DNA from: Rhizobium sp. BK316
GTDB lineage: Bacteria > Pseudomonadota > Alphaproteobacteria > Rhizobiales > Rhizobiaceae
Length of the DNA: 64,000 nt
Direction of reading: 5' to 3'
NCBI RefSeq assembly: GCF_014193695.1
Contig: NZ_JACHZR010000002.1
Location: forward strand, 682,001-746,000
The notes beneath the pieces were generated by a model. It saw nothing but the letters and a program-made list of their open reading frames with translations. It ran no database searches and was not told where the DNA came from. Made by a program: the position numbers and the translations under genes. Positions 15,060-22,900 of the stretch are shown here, piece after piece. Every line of letters starts with the position of its first letter. The first letter of the stretch is position 1.

Positions 15060-16271
15060 GTGCCTGCGGATAAGGAAGCTGACTGGACGGACGATGAACT
15101 TCGTTCAGCCGTTCGAACATATTTCCAAATGCTGGAACTGGAGTTGCGAGAAGAGCCATATGTAAAGGCGGAATTCCGACGTCGGTTGATCGAACAGCAG
15201 CTCCCGACGAGAACGGAGGGTGCGGTAGAGTTCAGAATGGAAAACATTTCGGAGGTGCTGAAGAAGCTGAAGGAACCCTGGATCAAGGGGTACAATCCGG
15301 CGGAACATGTAGGTCCTGTAGTGGAAGAGCGCATCCGGAAAATCATTCAGGACGAGCGATCCCGGAAACAGCCGCAGCAACTACTGCTACAAGACGTCTG
15401 CCCAAGCTTGGACATGGTCCAAGGGGTCAAGGCTGTATTCGGCCCAATATCCTCATATGTACTTTGCTTTGCTGGTCGAGGCGATGCAAATTCAACGAGT
15501 TTCTATTATCAGGCAGCAAATGCTGCGCGATCCGCTGTCGAGCGACCGTTCATTATCACCATTGGCGGAGGCGAGGAAGTTCGGCCCGATGCCGATGGAT
15601 GCGTTGTCAGCATCGCGCGAGCTGGCACAGTTTTCGGGCCTACAAGCCTACTTCTACAAGATGAGGACGAAATTAAACGGCTCGCTCGCTGGCCGGTATC
15701 GGTAAATCTCTTGGAGGTTTGGCACTTCAATGGGAAGCCCCATCTGGTACGTGATCTCCGGATGCCCGATAAGACGATTTTAGGCGGTTCTCAGGACGGT
15801 ATCATCCGCCCATCGGAGAAGATGTCGCTGTTATGGGAGACCTTACGAAATTGGCCGGTCACCCTTGCCAACCTGCCACCGCCTGCAAACTTCTACGACA
15901 GCGGCAAGCCGCGACGGGCGGGGACGAAACTTCCGTTCATTTCAGCAAAGCAAAAGGAGGAAGGCGACCGGGTTTGGAGATATCAGCTTGAGGCCGAGAG
16001 AGACGCTGGGCTACGCGCTGCGGCCAAACGGCATAACTTCCATCGCCATGGCACGTACGCATGTGAGGCATGCAATCTAACTAGCTCCGATGGTGCCATG
16101 TTCGATGCTCATCACATCACTCCTTTATTTGTGGGGAAGAGGATCACTCGGGTGGAGCATCTCCTCATCCTTTGCCCCACTTGCCATCGACGAGCGCACA
16201 GATCGCCAGACAAATTGAGGCCGTATAGCTTGGCGGAGCTTCGGTCCTGGATTGATGCGGGTAGGCCATAA
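15060..16271 (+). CDS. ScoMcrA-like HNH endonuclease
   Basis: A 403-residue protein from GTG 15060, with GAGGG upstream. The N-terminal 85 residues (WTDDELRSAVRTYFQMLELE, then EYRM-like EFRMENIS and PWIKGYNPAEHVG) match the head domain seen in ScoMcrA-type modification-dependent restriction enzymes, as I recall them. The C-terminus is an HNH nuclease: C335xxC338, HH at 351-352 in FDAHHITPL, C372xxC375, and H380, with the cysteines forming the usual structural zinc site. The middle (120-290) is unassigned and could be the DNA-recognition part. It is likely a type IV (modification-dependent) or otherwise DNA-targeting nuclease; no cognate methylase is visible, which fits type IV. Confidence 0.75.
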   Translation: MPADKEADWTDDELRSAVRTYFQMLELELREEPYVKAEFRRRLIEQQLPTRTEGAVEFRMENISEVLKKLKEPWIKGYNPAEHVGPVVEERIRKIIQDERSRKQPQQLLLQDVCPSLDMVQGVKAVFGPISSYVLCFAGRGDANSTSFYYQAANAARSAVERPFIITIGGGEEVRPDADGCVVSIARAGTVFGPTSLLLQDEDEIKRLARWPVSVNLLEVWHFNGKPHLVRDLRMPDKTILGGSQDGIIRPSEKMSLLWETLRNWPVTLANLPPPANFYDSGKPRRAGTKLPFISAKQKEEGDRVWRYQLEAERDAGLRAAAKRHNFHRHGTYACEACNLTSSDGAMFDAHHITPLFVGKRITRVEHLLILCPTCHRRAHRSPDKLRPYSLAELRSWIDAGRP

Positions 16272-16531
16272 TCGCCCTTGAGGATGCTGGAGTCGATTTT
16301 GCCTTTTCCAGCGGGTCGGCTTAGGGCCGAACTCAGCCATATAAGTGATGGGCGACCGTACCTGATTGGCAGCGGCAAGAGCCATTGGCGGAAGTGCAGA
16401 ATGAAAGGAACCGATATTGGTAGTGACCGACTACTGATTGCAAGCAATCGTCGGCTCCTTCCGAGGGACGATTTCATCGAGACCTTGCCAGGTGCCCCCT
16501 CCATGACCGGGGAGGTCAACATGCGGATGAG

Positions 16532-18439
16532 CTATGCCGCCATCCGAAGTAGCGCGGCGCTCTCGTTGTCCGACAGCCAGCGTCCCGGCATGATCGCCTC
16601 AATCTCGCGCAGCCAATCCGGCACCGCATTTGCGGCCCGCAGGGCGTCGCTCTCGGCGATTTGCACGCCATAGCTCTCCGCCAGCTCGCCCACGATGCCC
16701 GCCACGACAGCTCGCTGCCCCATCGCATCGGCGCGTTGCCGGATGCGTTCGCCCGCGATGAGCGCGATGCTCGCTGGGGTCGCCGTCATATCAAAGCGAT
16801 GCTGGTAAGCTTCCGCTGCAGCGCGTTCGCGCTTCGGCGCTTCTCGCCATTCGACGGTCTCCCGTTCGAGGCGCAGAAGGTGGGCGGCGGTCTCTTCCTC
16901 GCGCCGGACGTCGAGCCGGGCGAGCAGCGTCGCCACGGTCTCTTCGTCTTTTTCCTTGCCGATCACATCCGAGTCGGCATTTGTCTTTTCGACCGCATCC
17001 GCAAAACCTGCTTCGCCGCCTGCCTCGACACGCAACAGGAACGTGGAGGCAAGGCCGTGCCGCATCCAACGCTTCCAGAGCGGCGAGACGACGCGACCGA
17101 CGACATCGTCGTTTTCGTGCAGCACCGGTTCGTCGCCCTCATCGTCGCGTTCGACAGTGATCCCGAGCTTTTTCGCAAGCGCAGCGGACACGACGCATGA
17201 TCGTGTACCGGGCATGGTCGCTTCGTACTCCTTCCATCGAGCGTACAAAAACTTATCGCCTTCTGCTGCTCGATTGGCGATATCCCAAGGCGTCAGCGAC
17301 GCGTCGGACTTGGTTTCATCCTTGTACCCGCCACTGATTTCCCATGCCATGCTACCCTTGGCCGTGTAATCGCTGGCGTCTTCGGCATCATGCGCAATGC
17401 GGACCTTGCAGCCGTGCTTGTCTGATACCTTGCCGCCAGCGCAGCGGATTTTATCCTTGTAAGCCTCTGCCAGCCAGTCGCCAGCCGCTTTTGTGCGCTT
17501 GGCGACCATCTCTCGAAGCTTCTCAGCATCGCCGTTCGCGGCAATGATCTCGAACACCGTAGGGCCGTCGACGAGAACGGAAAGATGCTGATGAAAATGC
17601 CATCCGTTATCCTGACTGTATGTAACCTCCGGCCCGCAAATCACGCCCAGGATTCCAAATCCTTCTTGCGCATCGACCCACTTCCGACCTTTCCGAGCTT
17701 TGCTCGAAGCGGTCTGGATGAGGTCTTTGACGAAGGCGAGCGGCATGTCTTTCGAGTGATGAGCAGTCAGGACGACAAGTGCAGACATTCCGCCGCGTTT
17801 GAACGTCGCCTCAGCAACTGCCTGCACGCGCTCAGCACGTTTCAGAGCCTTGGCCGGAGCGCAAGTCGGGCAAAGCCACGGCGAGCCACATCGGTAAATG
17901 CCGCTCACGCCAGCCCGCAGTTCGCCAGTGTGTTCGCCGTACCTCAGGTGGATATTTACGTGCGAAGCGCCGTCTCCTGGGTGTCCACAACCGCAGACGG
18001 CAGGTCCTCTCTCACCTTCATTTTTAGGCTTGCAAAGCTTCTGGACTTTAGCCAGCAACGCCCATCTTGAGACCGTGGACGACCCTTTGAATTGATTGAT
18101 TTCAGAAGGAGAAGAAGAAAGAAGGAGCGTATGACCTCCGTTCCCACTGCGTGGAACCGTAGTTCCTCCACTCCCAAGGCCACCCATTCCGGGCGGCTGC
18201 TGCGCGGCCTGCGGCCTTGCGGTCCTAGCATCCGGTTGCACGGTGACGGCAGCACGAACGCGCCGCTCACGTTCCGAACGAGGATCGATAACGGGCGTGT
18301 TTGCAGGACCGTCAAAAAGGAGTTTGAAGGAAGTTTTGTTCTTCGCCTTGGTGCTACCTGAAGGCGAGATATGTTGACATTTTTTTGTTGTAGTGGGGCG
18401 CTGGTTGTCGGCTGGGCTATGTCCCAGCCCGCCGCTCAA
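16532..18439 (-). CDS. Rolling-circle replication initiator (Rep_1/HUH)
   Basis: The frame encodes up to 635 residues from TTG 18439, but the true start could be an internal ATG/GTG because residues 1-120 are low-complexity. The conserved core has CGSPWLCPTC (184-193), the Cys motif of Rep_1 proteins, and the HUH metal motif HFHQH (281-285) inside GWHFHQHLSVLVDG. A candidate catalytic tyrosine lies in DYTAKG (Y358). Such proteins nick a double-strand origin and start rolling-circle replication. The C-terminal third is rich in Arg/Glu and is probably helical. Its presence means the excised element could replicate as a plasmid. Confidence 0.8.
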   Translation of the reverse strand: MSGGLGHSPADNQRPTTTKKCQHISPSGSTKAKNKTSFKLLFDGPANTPVIDPRSERERRVRAAVTVQPDARTARPQAAQQPPGMGGLGSGGTTVPRSGNGGHTLLLSSSPSEINQFKGSSTVSRWALLAKVQKLCKPKNEGERGPAVCGCGHPGDGASHVNIHLRYGEHTGELRAGVSGIYRCGSPWLCPTCAPAKALKRAERVQAVAEATFKRGGMSALVVLTAHHSKDMPLAFVKDLIQTASSKARKGRKWVDAQEGFGILGVICGPEVTYSQDNGWHFHQHLSVLVDGPTVFEIIAANGDAEKLREMVAKRTKAAGDWLAEAYKDKIRCAGGKVSDKHGCKVRIAHDAEDASDYTAKGSMAWEISGGYKDETKSDASLTPWDIANRAAEGDKFLYARWKEYEATMPGTRSCVVSAALAKKLGITVERDDEGDEPVLHENDDVVGRVVSPLWKRWMRHGLASTFLLRVEAGGEAGFADAVEKTNADSDVIGKEKDEETVATLLARLDVRREEETAAHLLRLERETVEWREAPKRERAAAEAYQHRFDMTATPASIALIAGERIRQRADAMGQRAVVAGIVGELAESYGVQIAESDALRAANAVPDWLREIEAIMPGRWLSDNESAALLRMAA

Positions 18440-18502
18440 TCAACGGTCAACGGCTGCTTTACAATGTCATAAAGATTGTTCATCATTACCAAACATTCCT
18501 AC

Positions 18503-18545
18503 AAAAAACCGCCGGAGGGGGCCAACCCGTTGATGGCGGTTTTTT
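18503..18545 (-). terminator. Bidirectional intrinsic terminator
   Basis: AAAAAACCGCC (18503-18513) pairs exactly with GGCGGTTTTTT (18535-18545), giving an 11-bp stem with T-runs in both directions. It lies between the end of the three-gene operon (18588) and the start of rep, so it would separate the two minus-strand units. Confidence 0.7.
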
Positions 18546-18587
18546 CATGGTCAGGGGAAAAACTGTCGGCGTCAATCGCCGTGCTTC

Positions 18588-18890
18588 CTAATAACCAAAG
18601 CCGTTGCGATGGTGCTGCTGCCGATACTGGAGCGAACGCAAACCACGTTCAGCGCGGATCGTTTGCACGATCTCAATCTGCTCCCGGTCTAACCAATCGA
18701 AAGCGTCTTGTGCTGAACGCTCGCTGCCAATTTCGGCGAAGCGGTCGAGCGCAAAGCCCACAGTGTACGTCACAGTCGTTGAGCCGGGGAAGCTGGTTAT
18801 CTGATATTTGCCGCTATCGATCCCATCGATCTTTTCGCGGACAATACGCATCATGTCACTCATTGACGTGACTCCTTTCACATCAGACAT
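18588..18890 (-). CDS. Small hypothetical protein, third gene of an operon
   Basis: A 100-residue protein starting at ATG 18890, which overlaps the stop region of the preceding gene (translational coupling); ATG 18860 (MSDMMR) is an alternative. GGAG lies just upstream. The sequence includes GSTTVTYTVGFALDRFAEIG, then a helical Arg/Glu region, and it ends in a Gln/His-rich tail. No family is recognised. It is followed by a strong terminator. Confidence 0.55.
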   Translation of the reverse strand: MSDVKGVTSMSDMMRIVREKIDGIDSGKYQITSFPGSTTVTYTVGFALDRFAEIGSERSAQDAFDWLDREQIEIVQTIRAERGLRSLQYRQQHHRNGFGY

Positions 18891-19272
18891 GTGCGGCTCC
18901 TTCAGGAACAAGAATTTTGACCGCTTCCGAGATGCCGCGCAGGAGAATGCGGTTCTGTTCTTCCAGAGCCTTAATTTCATCAATAGATTCATCAAGCTCC
19001 TTGCGGTACTCGCCAAGCTTTTCCGTCAGAGATTCAATGTGGCGAAGGCGACCGACATAAACGCTTCGCACCGCCAATCGGGTTGAAAACTCAGTGTCAT
19101 CATGGTCGTAATAGGTTTCCCAGACCATTCGAAACTCTTGAATTTCCGACGGTGTAGCCTCTTCAACAAGCTCGACTGGTGAATTCCCTTTGAGCTGCCA
19201 GATCGCGCCTTGGTCGCCGATCATAAAATGCTTGTCGAATGAGGGGGCGTGCTGTTCTTGAGACAAGGCCAT
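18883..19272 (-). CDS. Hypothetical coiled-coil protein, second gene of an operon
   Basis: A 129-residue protein starting at ATG 19272, which directly follows the TGA of the upstream gene; a longer frame to 19302 overlaps it more. Residues about 70-115 are a heptad-like coiled coil (LTEKLGEYRKELDESIDEIK, then ALEEQNRILLRGI), suggesting oligomerisation or a partner protein. The N-terminal half has an acidic, aromatic composition (VWETYYDHDD). No function is recognised. Confidence 0.55.
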   Translation of the reverse strand: MALSQEQHAPSFDKHFMIGDQGAIWQLKGNSPVELVEEATPSEIQEFRMVWETYYDHDDTEFSTRLAVRSVYVGRLRHIESLTEKLGEYRKELDESIDEIKALEEQNRILLRGISEAVKILVPEGAAHV

Positions 19273-19273
19273 G

Positions 19274-19921
19274 TCAAATGACCTCGCGCAAATCGACCGC
19301 ACTCACCAGCGCGGGATTTGTCATCAGGACACAAAAGGCATCGACCTGCTCCAAATCAATTTCAAAAGCAGGAGGGGACGCGATGGCCGTGGCAATAGTG
19401 AAACGGCGGTCGGGATATTGGGGCGGAGCCCTGGAAACTGGTAGAAGCACGATCAGGTTCGGGACCAAACGGCTGCTATGAAGAGCCTGCGTCAGTTGTT
19501 CAAGCTCAGGTGAACCGCTAGTTACAGCGTTATAGATCAGTAGGGATTTTGTGCTGGCCGCTTGCTTCAAGAGACCACTCTGACTGTCTACCGTGACGGA
19601 CTGCCCCGGCATGTAGAGCTTTTCAGCAACAAGCTCGATGAAATCCCGGACATTACCATCATCACCACCAATGATCGCGAAGCCTGCCGGTGCAGCCCGA
19701 AATTCCTGAAAAGGAAATTCACCGTGCTGAACCGAGCGTGCAAGGTAGGCCAGAAACCATCTGCTGACTCGCTCGTCACCACCGCAGATTACATCGTTGA
19801 TGTAGGCCAGAAGCGGAGCACACAAAGAAATCATGTGGCCGTAGTCCACCCCGAGTTCTTCCATCAAAGACTTGTGTATCCGGCGTTCTTTGTATTCATC
19901 TAAGTCAATTACATTTGCCAT
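19274..19921 (-). CDS. Hypothetical protein, first gene of an operon
   Basis: A 215-residue protein beginning MANVIDLDEYKERR. The first third is helical and the middle alternates hydrophobic strands and helices (KSLLIYNAVTSGSPELEQL, then LVPNLIVLLPVSRAPPQYP), giving a Rossmann- or P-loop-like rhythm but without a Walker A motif. I do not recognise the family. It is the promoter-proximal member of a tightly packed three-gene unit between integrase and rep. That position is usual for regulators, excision or maintenance functions of such elements, but no such function can be read from the sequence. Confidence 0.55.
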   Translation of the reverse strand: MANVIDLDEYKERRIHKSLMEELGVDYGHMISLCAPLLAYINDVICGGDERVSRWFLAYLARSVQHGEFPFQEFRAAPAGFAIIGGDDGNVRDFIELVAEKLYMPGQSVTVDSQSGLLKQAASTKSLLIYNAVTSGSPELEQLTQALHSSRLVPNLIVLLPVSRAPPQYPDRRFTIATAIASPPAFEIDLEQVDAFCVLMTNPALVSAVDLREVI

Positions 19922-20498
19922 CTTTGCGCTACTCCTTACAAAACGCGTTGACTATTTCACAGATAAAAGTCACGACCGGCCCCTTTTCAAGCACGGGCCA
20001 GATCAGAATGTCCAAACGTCTTCTTGGGCGAAATCGAATGTCTCGGGATTTCGATTTTCCCAGTCAGCAAAGCTAGCGTAAAGGCTCAAATAGCCTCGCG
20101 GGGCCAGCCCCTGCCGCGCCTTCGGCTTGGCCGCCCCGGTCGCATGATCGACACATCTAGTCCGGGGGCAGGCACAAGGGTACGGCCTTTGGCCTTTTCT
20201 CCCTTCTGTCTGCCCCCGGTTGCGGCAGGATTGGGTCGCTCCGATCCGTCAAGCACAATCAGCCGGGCCGTGGCTCGCTGCGCTGCGCCCGCACCACCCG
20301 TCAGATTCTGCCTGACTGCTCTCCCGCTCAGCACCAGCATCACGGCAAACGATCACTCTATAAAACCATTAAAATCCAACCAATTCCGTTTACGGCTAGA
20401 ATCCCATACGCGACATCATTTCCCCGCGCCGGATTCTCAAGAATCCCCATTTATGTTATAAAATCCTCAATGAAATCAAAGAGAAATGAGGATTTTCA
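19922..20498. other. Long structured non-coding region of the element
   Basis: These 577 bases contain no credible gene. The left part probably holds the promoter of the minus-strand operon. At 20162-20219 CCGGGGGCAG and CTGCCCCCGG form a perfect 10-bp inverted repeat, with inner arms AAGGG/CCCTT and a GGCC-TTT-GGCC core. The region 20080-20340 is GC-rich, while 20350-20490 turns AT-rich. Such a layout could be an origin or oriT. A minus-strand frame at 20086-20343 (85 codons, Arg/Gly/Pro-rich) is open but unconvincing. Confidence 0.4.
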
Positions 20499-20735
20499 AT
20501 GAAGCAGACGATCACCAGAATTAAGGGTTTGACGGTTAATATCGAGGTCGTAGAGGTCTGCCAGACAGATGCGAACGGCGGTGTTCTTTGGTATCATGCT
20601 GCTATCTGGATTCAGACGCACGGAAGCGCGGAAAAGACGCTGATACGCAAATCCCGACTGCCTGGAGCGGCGGCGGAATTGCGCAAGGAAATCCAACGCG
20701 ACGGATTGCGAGCCTTCGACCGGATCAAGGCATGA
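20499..20735 (+). CDS. Small hypothetical protein
   Basis: A 78-residue basic protein with GAGG upstream of its ATG. It has an N-terminal beta-rich half (MKQTITRIKGLTVNIEVVEV, then GVLWYHAAIWIQTHG) and a C-terminal helix (PGAAAELRKEIQRDGLRAFD). It lies convergent to the integrase, 17 bp from its stop. An excisionase is possible from position and size, but I see no helix-turn-helix. The family is not recognised. Confidence 0.5.
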   Translation: MKQTITRIKGLTVNIEVVEVCQTDANGGVLWYHAAIWIQTHGSAEKTLIRKSRLPGAAAELRKEIQRDGLRAFDRIKA

Positions 20736-20751
20736 CGGCCTGCTGAGTGCA

Positions 20752-22491
20752 CTACCGCCGCTTAGCAGGCGTCCGTACCAACTTGCCGTCTATATCGAAA
20801 ACAGGCGGCGTTAACTTTCGCTTCTTGATCTGCGTCCTAAGCGGGGGAAGTGAATTGTCGGAGTTCCCCTTATCGAGGAAAGAGAGATCAAGCGGCGGCT
20901 CGAAAGCTTCTACCACTTCTTTGAGTTTTGCCGTGCTGACACGCTTGGTGTAAGTACGCCCTTCACTGCCTCCGCCCTCATGCCCCATGACGGCATCAAT
21001 GTGTGAGTCTTTCAGGTCAGTGGATTCCAAGACAGTTCGGAAAGTATGGCGGAATGAATGGAATGTTGTCTTCGAGCCGACGCCTAGATCGATCTTGATC
21101 TTTGAGAATTCGCGGCTGAATGCCGAGCTGAGGCTGTCCTTATGCAACGCTAGTTCAGGAGAAAATAAGTGCTCTGCATGTCTGGCGCGTTGCTGCTTCA
21201 CGAAGTCCATGAACCCGTGCCGGATCAGCCATGAATGAACGGGGATGATGCGTGTTCCAGCCTCGGATTTCGGGTCCCAGCCATCACGAGGTGCGATGTC
21301 GAAGCACGGCATGCCATCCTTCACGGTGATGTCGATGGCGGGACGCAGCCGACATATCTCTTCCAGTCGCATGCCGGAATGAAGAGATACGAGCGGCAGC
21401 CAGCGGAGTGCGCTTCCGCCCGGCGCATCACGATAAATGCGCGACGTGAAGAAGCGTTGAAGGTCTTCCCTGGACCAATCGTCCCTAGCCGATTTCTTAG
21501 ATTTGGTTCCTGGAAATGAATGTCCCGAAAAAGGAAGTAGATTGGCCGGAACATGCTTCTTGAAGATCAGCCATTTCCAGATAGAATTCATCCCGGAGAA
21601 GTGGCGTTTTGTGGTCTTCATCGACACGCGCGGCAAAGTGCTGTCTGCGCGGGCACGGGCGAGTTCTTGCTTCGGCGAACCAGTTGCACCCTTTCCATGC
21701 GTATTGGGCATTTGGAGAACAAGCTCCCGAAACTCGGCCGCTTTTTCAAAAGTGATGCTCCCCAAAGGCAAGTCGCCCATGAGCCCGATGAACATTTCGA
21801 CGGTCTTTAGGTACTGATCGGCGTCCTTAACGGGTTTACCGTGGTTGTATCCTGCGATGATGTCCTTCTGCCACGGTTTGATGAAGCTTGAAATTTTGCT
21901 GAAACTTGCAGAAGCCGCAGAGGTCGCCTGCGACGTAGCCGGTACCGCTATTGCGGTCGGAACTTGATCAAGCTCCGGTTGGAATACAGTCCTCATCCGT
22001 TTTCCGACATACTCGTCAAGAACCTGGCGCATCGCGTCAAGCATCAGGTCTAGCGACTCTGGCGTTTCGCGATAACCAGCGTCTTCCAACGCGTCGCCCG
22101 CCTCTTCAAGCATTATCGTGCGTTCGTCGTAGTCGCCATCCGGAGAGACCGTGACAAGCAGAGTATCGGGGAAGAATTTCGAATGTGCTTTCAGCGTGCC
22201 CGGCGGTAAGTCATCAACGTACTTCTTCAACCACTGTTTAATGCGCGGTTGGCTCATCCAATAGCGTGCGGCGGCGCGGAAATCTTCGTCAGCTAGAGTG
22301 TCATCTGCGGCCAAGTCAAACAGCCTTTCACTTGAAACGTACAGTTGCGCCGCACGGACCTTGGCTGTTTTTCGCACGGTCGTTCTTAATGACCGGTATA
22401 TTTCCTTAATTCCGAAACGGCTTTGGAGATGAGGAGGAACGCGCCTTCGAAAGAAGAAGGAATCGGCTTCTCGCCGCAGGTATTTCGACAT
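20752..22491 (-). CDS. Tyrosine-type site-specific integrase
   Basis: A 579-residue integrase starting at ATG 22491 (MSKYLRREADSFFFRRRVP); a frame extension reaches 22539. The N-terminus matches the DUF6538-type domain found in many alphaproteobacterial island integrases. A SAM-like core-binding region follows, with the catalytic domain at the C-terminus: Arg375 in HSGMRLEEICRL, His478/Arg481 in HSFRHTF, His504 in VMGHEGG and Tyr514 in RTYTK. All of the R-H-R-H-Y set seen by eye is intact, so the enzyme is probably active. It lies 90 bp from the tRNA-Gln gene that serves as its target and should catalyse integration and excision of the 7885-22598 element. Confidence 0.9.
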   Translation of the reverse strand: MSKYLRREADSFFFRRRVPPHLQSRFGIKEIYRSLRTTVRKTAKVRAAQLYVSSERLFDLAADDTLADEDFRAAARYWMSQPRIKQWLKKYVDDLPPGTLKAHSKFFPDTLLVTVSPDGDYDERTIMLEEAGDALEDAGYRETPESLDLMLDAMRQVLDEYVGKRMRTVFQPELDQVPTAIAVPATSQATSAASASFSKISSFIKPWQKDIIAGYNHGKPVKDADQYLKTVEMFIGLMGDLPLGSITFEKAAEFRELVLQMPNTHGKGATGSPKQELARARADSTLPRVSMKTTKRHFSGMNSIWKWLIFKKHVPANLLPFSGHSFPGTKSKKSARDDWSREDLQRFFTSRIYRDAPGGSALRWLPLVSLHSGMRLEEICRLRPAIDITVKDGMPCFDIAPRDGWDPKSEAGTRIIPVHSWLIRHGFMDFVKQQRARHAEHLFSPELALHKDSLSSAFSREFSKIKIDLGVGSKTTFHSFRHTFRTVLESTDLKDSHIDAVMGHEGGGSEGRTYTKRVSTAKLKEVVEAFEPPLDLSFLDKGNSDNSLPPLRTQIKKRKLTPPVFDIDGKLVRTPAKRR

Positions 22492-22578
22492 CGCAAAAAT
22501 CGTCCATGTGGGGGTGCAATGTGGGGTTATTCCCGCCATCGACGAGATCAGCGCAAATTATTGAATTAAAACAATGTT

Positions 22579-22598
22579 TTTGGCTGGGGAACCTGGAT
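22579..22598 (+). repeat. Right attachment-site repeat, inside tRNA-Gln
   Basis: Identical to 7885-7904. All but its first two bases lie in the 3' end of the tRNA-Gln gene, so integration regenerates an intact tRNA. Confidence 0.85.
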
Positions 22599-22654
22599 TC
22601 GAACCAAGATCGACGGAGTCAGAGTCCGCTGTTCTACCATTGAACTATTCCCCA
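22581..22654 (-). tRNA. tRNA-Gln (anticodon CUG)
   Basis: Read on the minus strand, the 74-nt sequence has a 7-bp acceptor stem (TGGGGAA/TTCCCCA), D-arm, anticodon loop CTCTGAC with anticodon CTG, T-loop TTCGAAT and an encoded CCA. It reads as a complete, functional tRNA-Gln. Its 3' end is the integration target of the neighbouring element. Confidence 0.95.
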
Positions 22655-22900
22655 GCAGCTGCGAACCCAACTTGGCTCGGCTGGTGTGCGGCGCTTATAA
22701 ACAAAAGCTGGCGGATTGCAAATACCCGTTTTGAAAAAATTCGACCCTTCCGATCCGGACGAAAATTTCAGACTTACAATGTGGAATCAAAAAGAATTTG
22801 GTGATTTCGCCGGTCGCTGATATTCTCGCCGCAACGCAAAAATCAAATGAGCGCCTGCTGCATACCTTTCTGGACTTGCGCGGCGCGATGGAAAAAGAAC

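Larger units (their letters stand above)
7885..22598. mobile_element. Integrative mobilizable element at tRNA-Gln(CUG)
   Basis: The element is defined by a perfect 20-bp direct repeat at 7885-7904 and 22579-22598. The right copy is the 3' end of an intact tRNA-Gln gene. It carries a tyrosine integrase next to the tRNA, a MobV/Pre-type relaxase, a rolling-circle HUH replication protein and a three-gene unknown operon. Cargo comprises a RelA/SpoT-domain protein, a DUF3800 protein and an HNH nuclease. It has no type IV secretion genes, so if it transfers it must use another element's conjugation machinery. Integrase plus relaxase plus Rep suggests excision to a circular, plasmid-like replicating form. 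Confidence 0.8.

Noticed and set aside
20086..20343. An 85-codon minus-strand frame in the non-coding region of the element
   Set aside because: Its Arg/Gly/Pro composition reflects GC-rich inverted repeats, and no ribosome-binding site was found.
7885..22598. A CRISPR array or cas genes in the element
   Set aside because: No regularly spaced repeats and no Cas-like protein motifs were seen.
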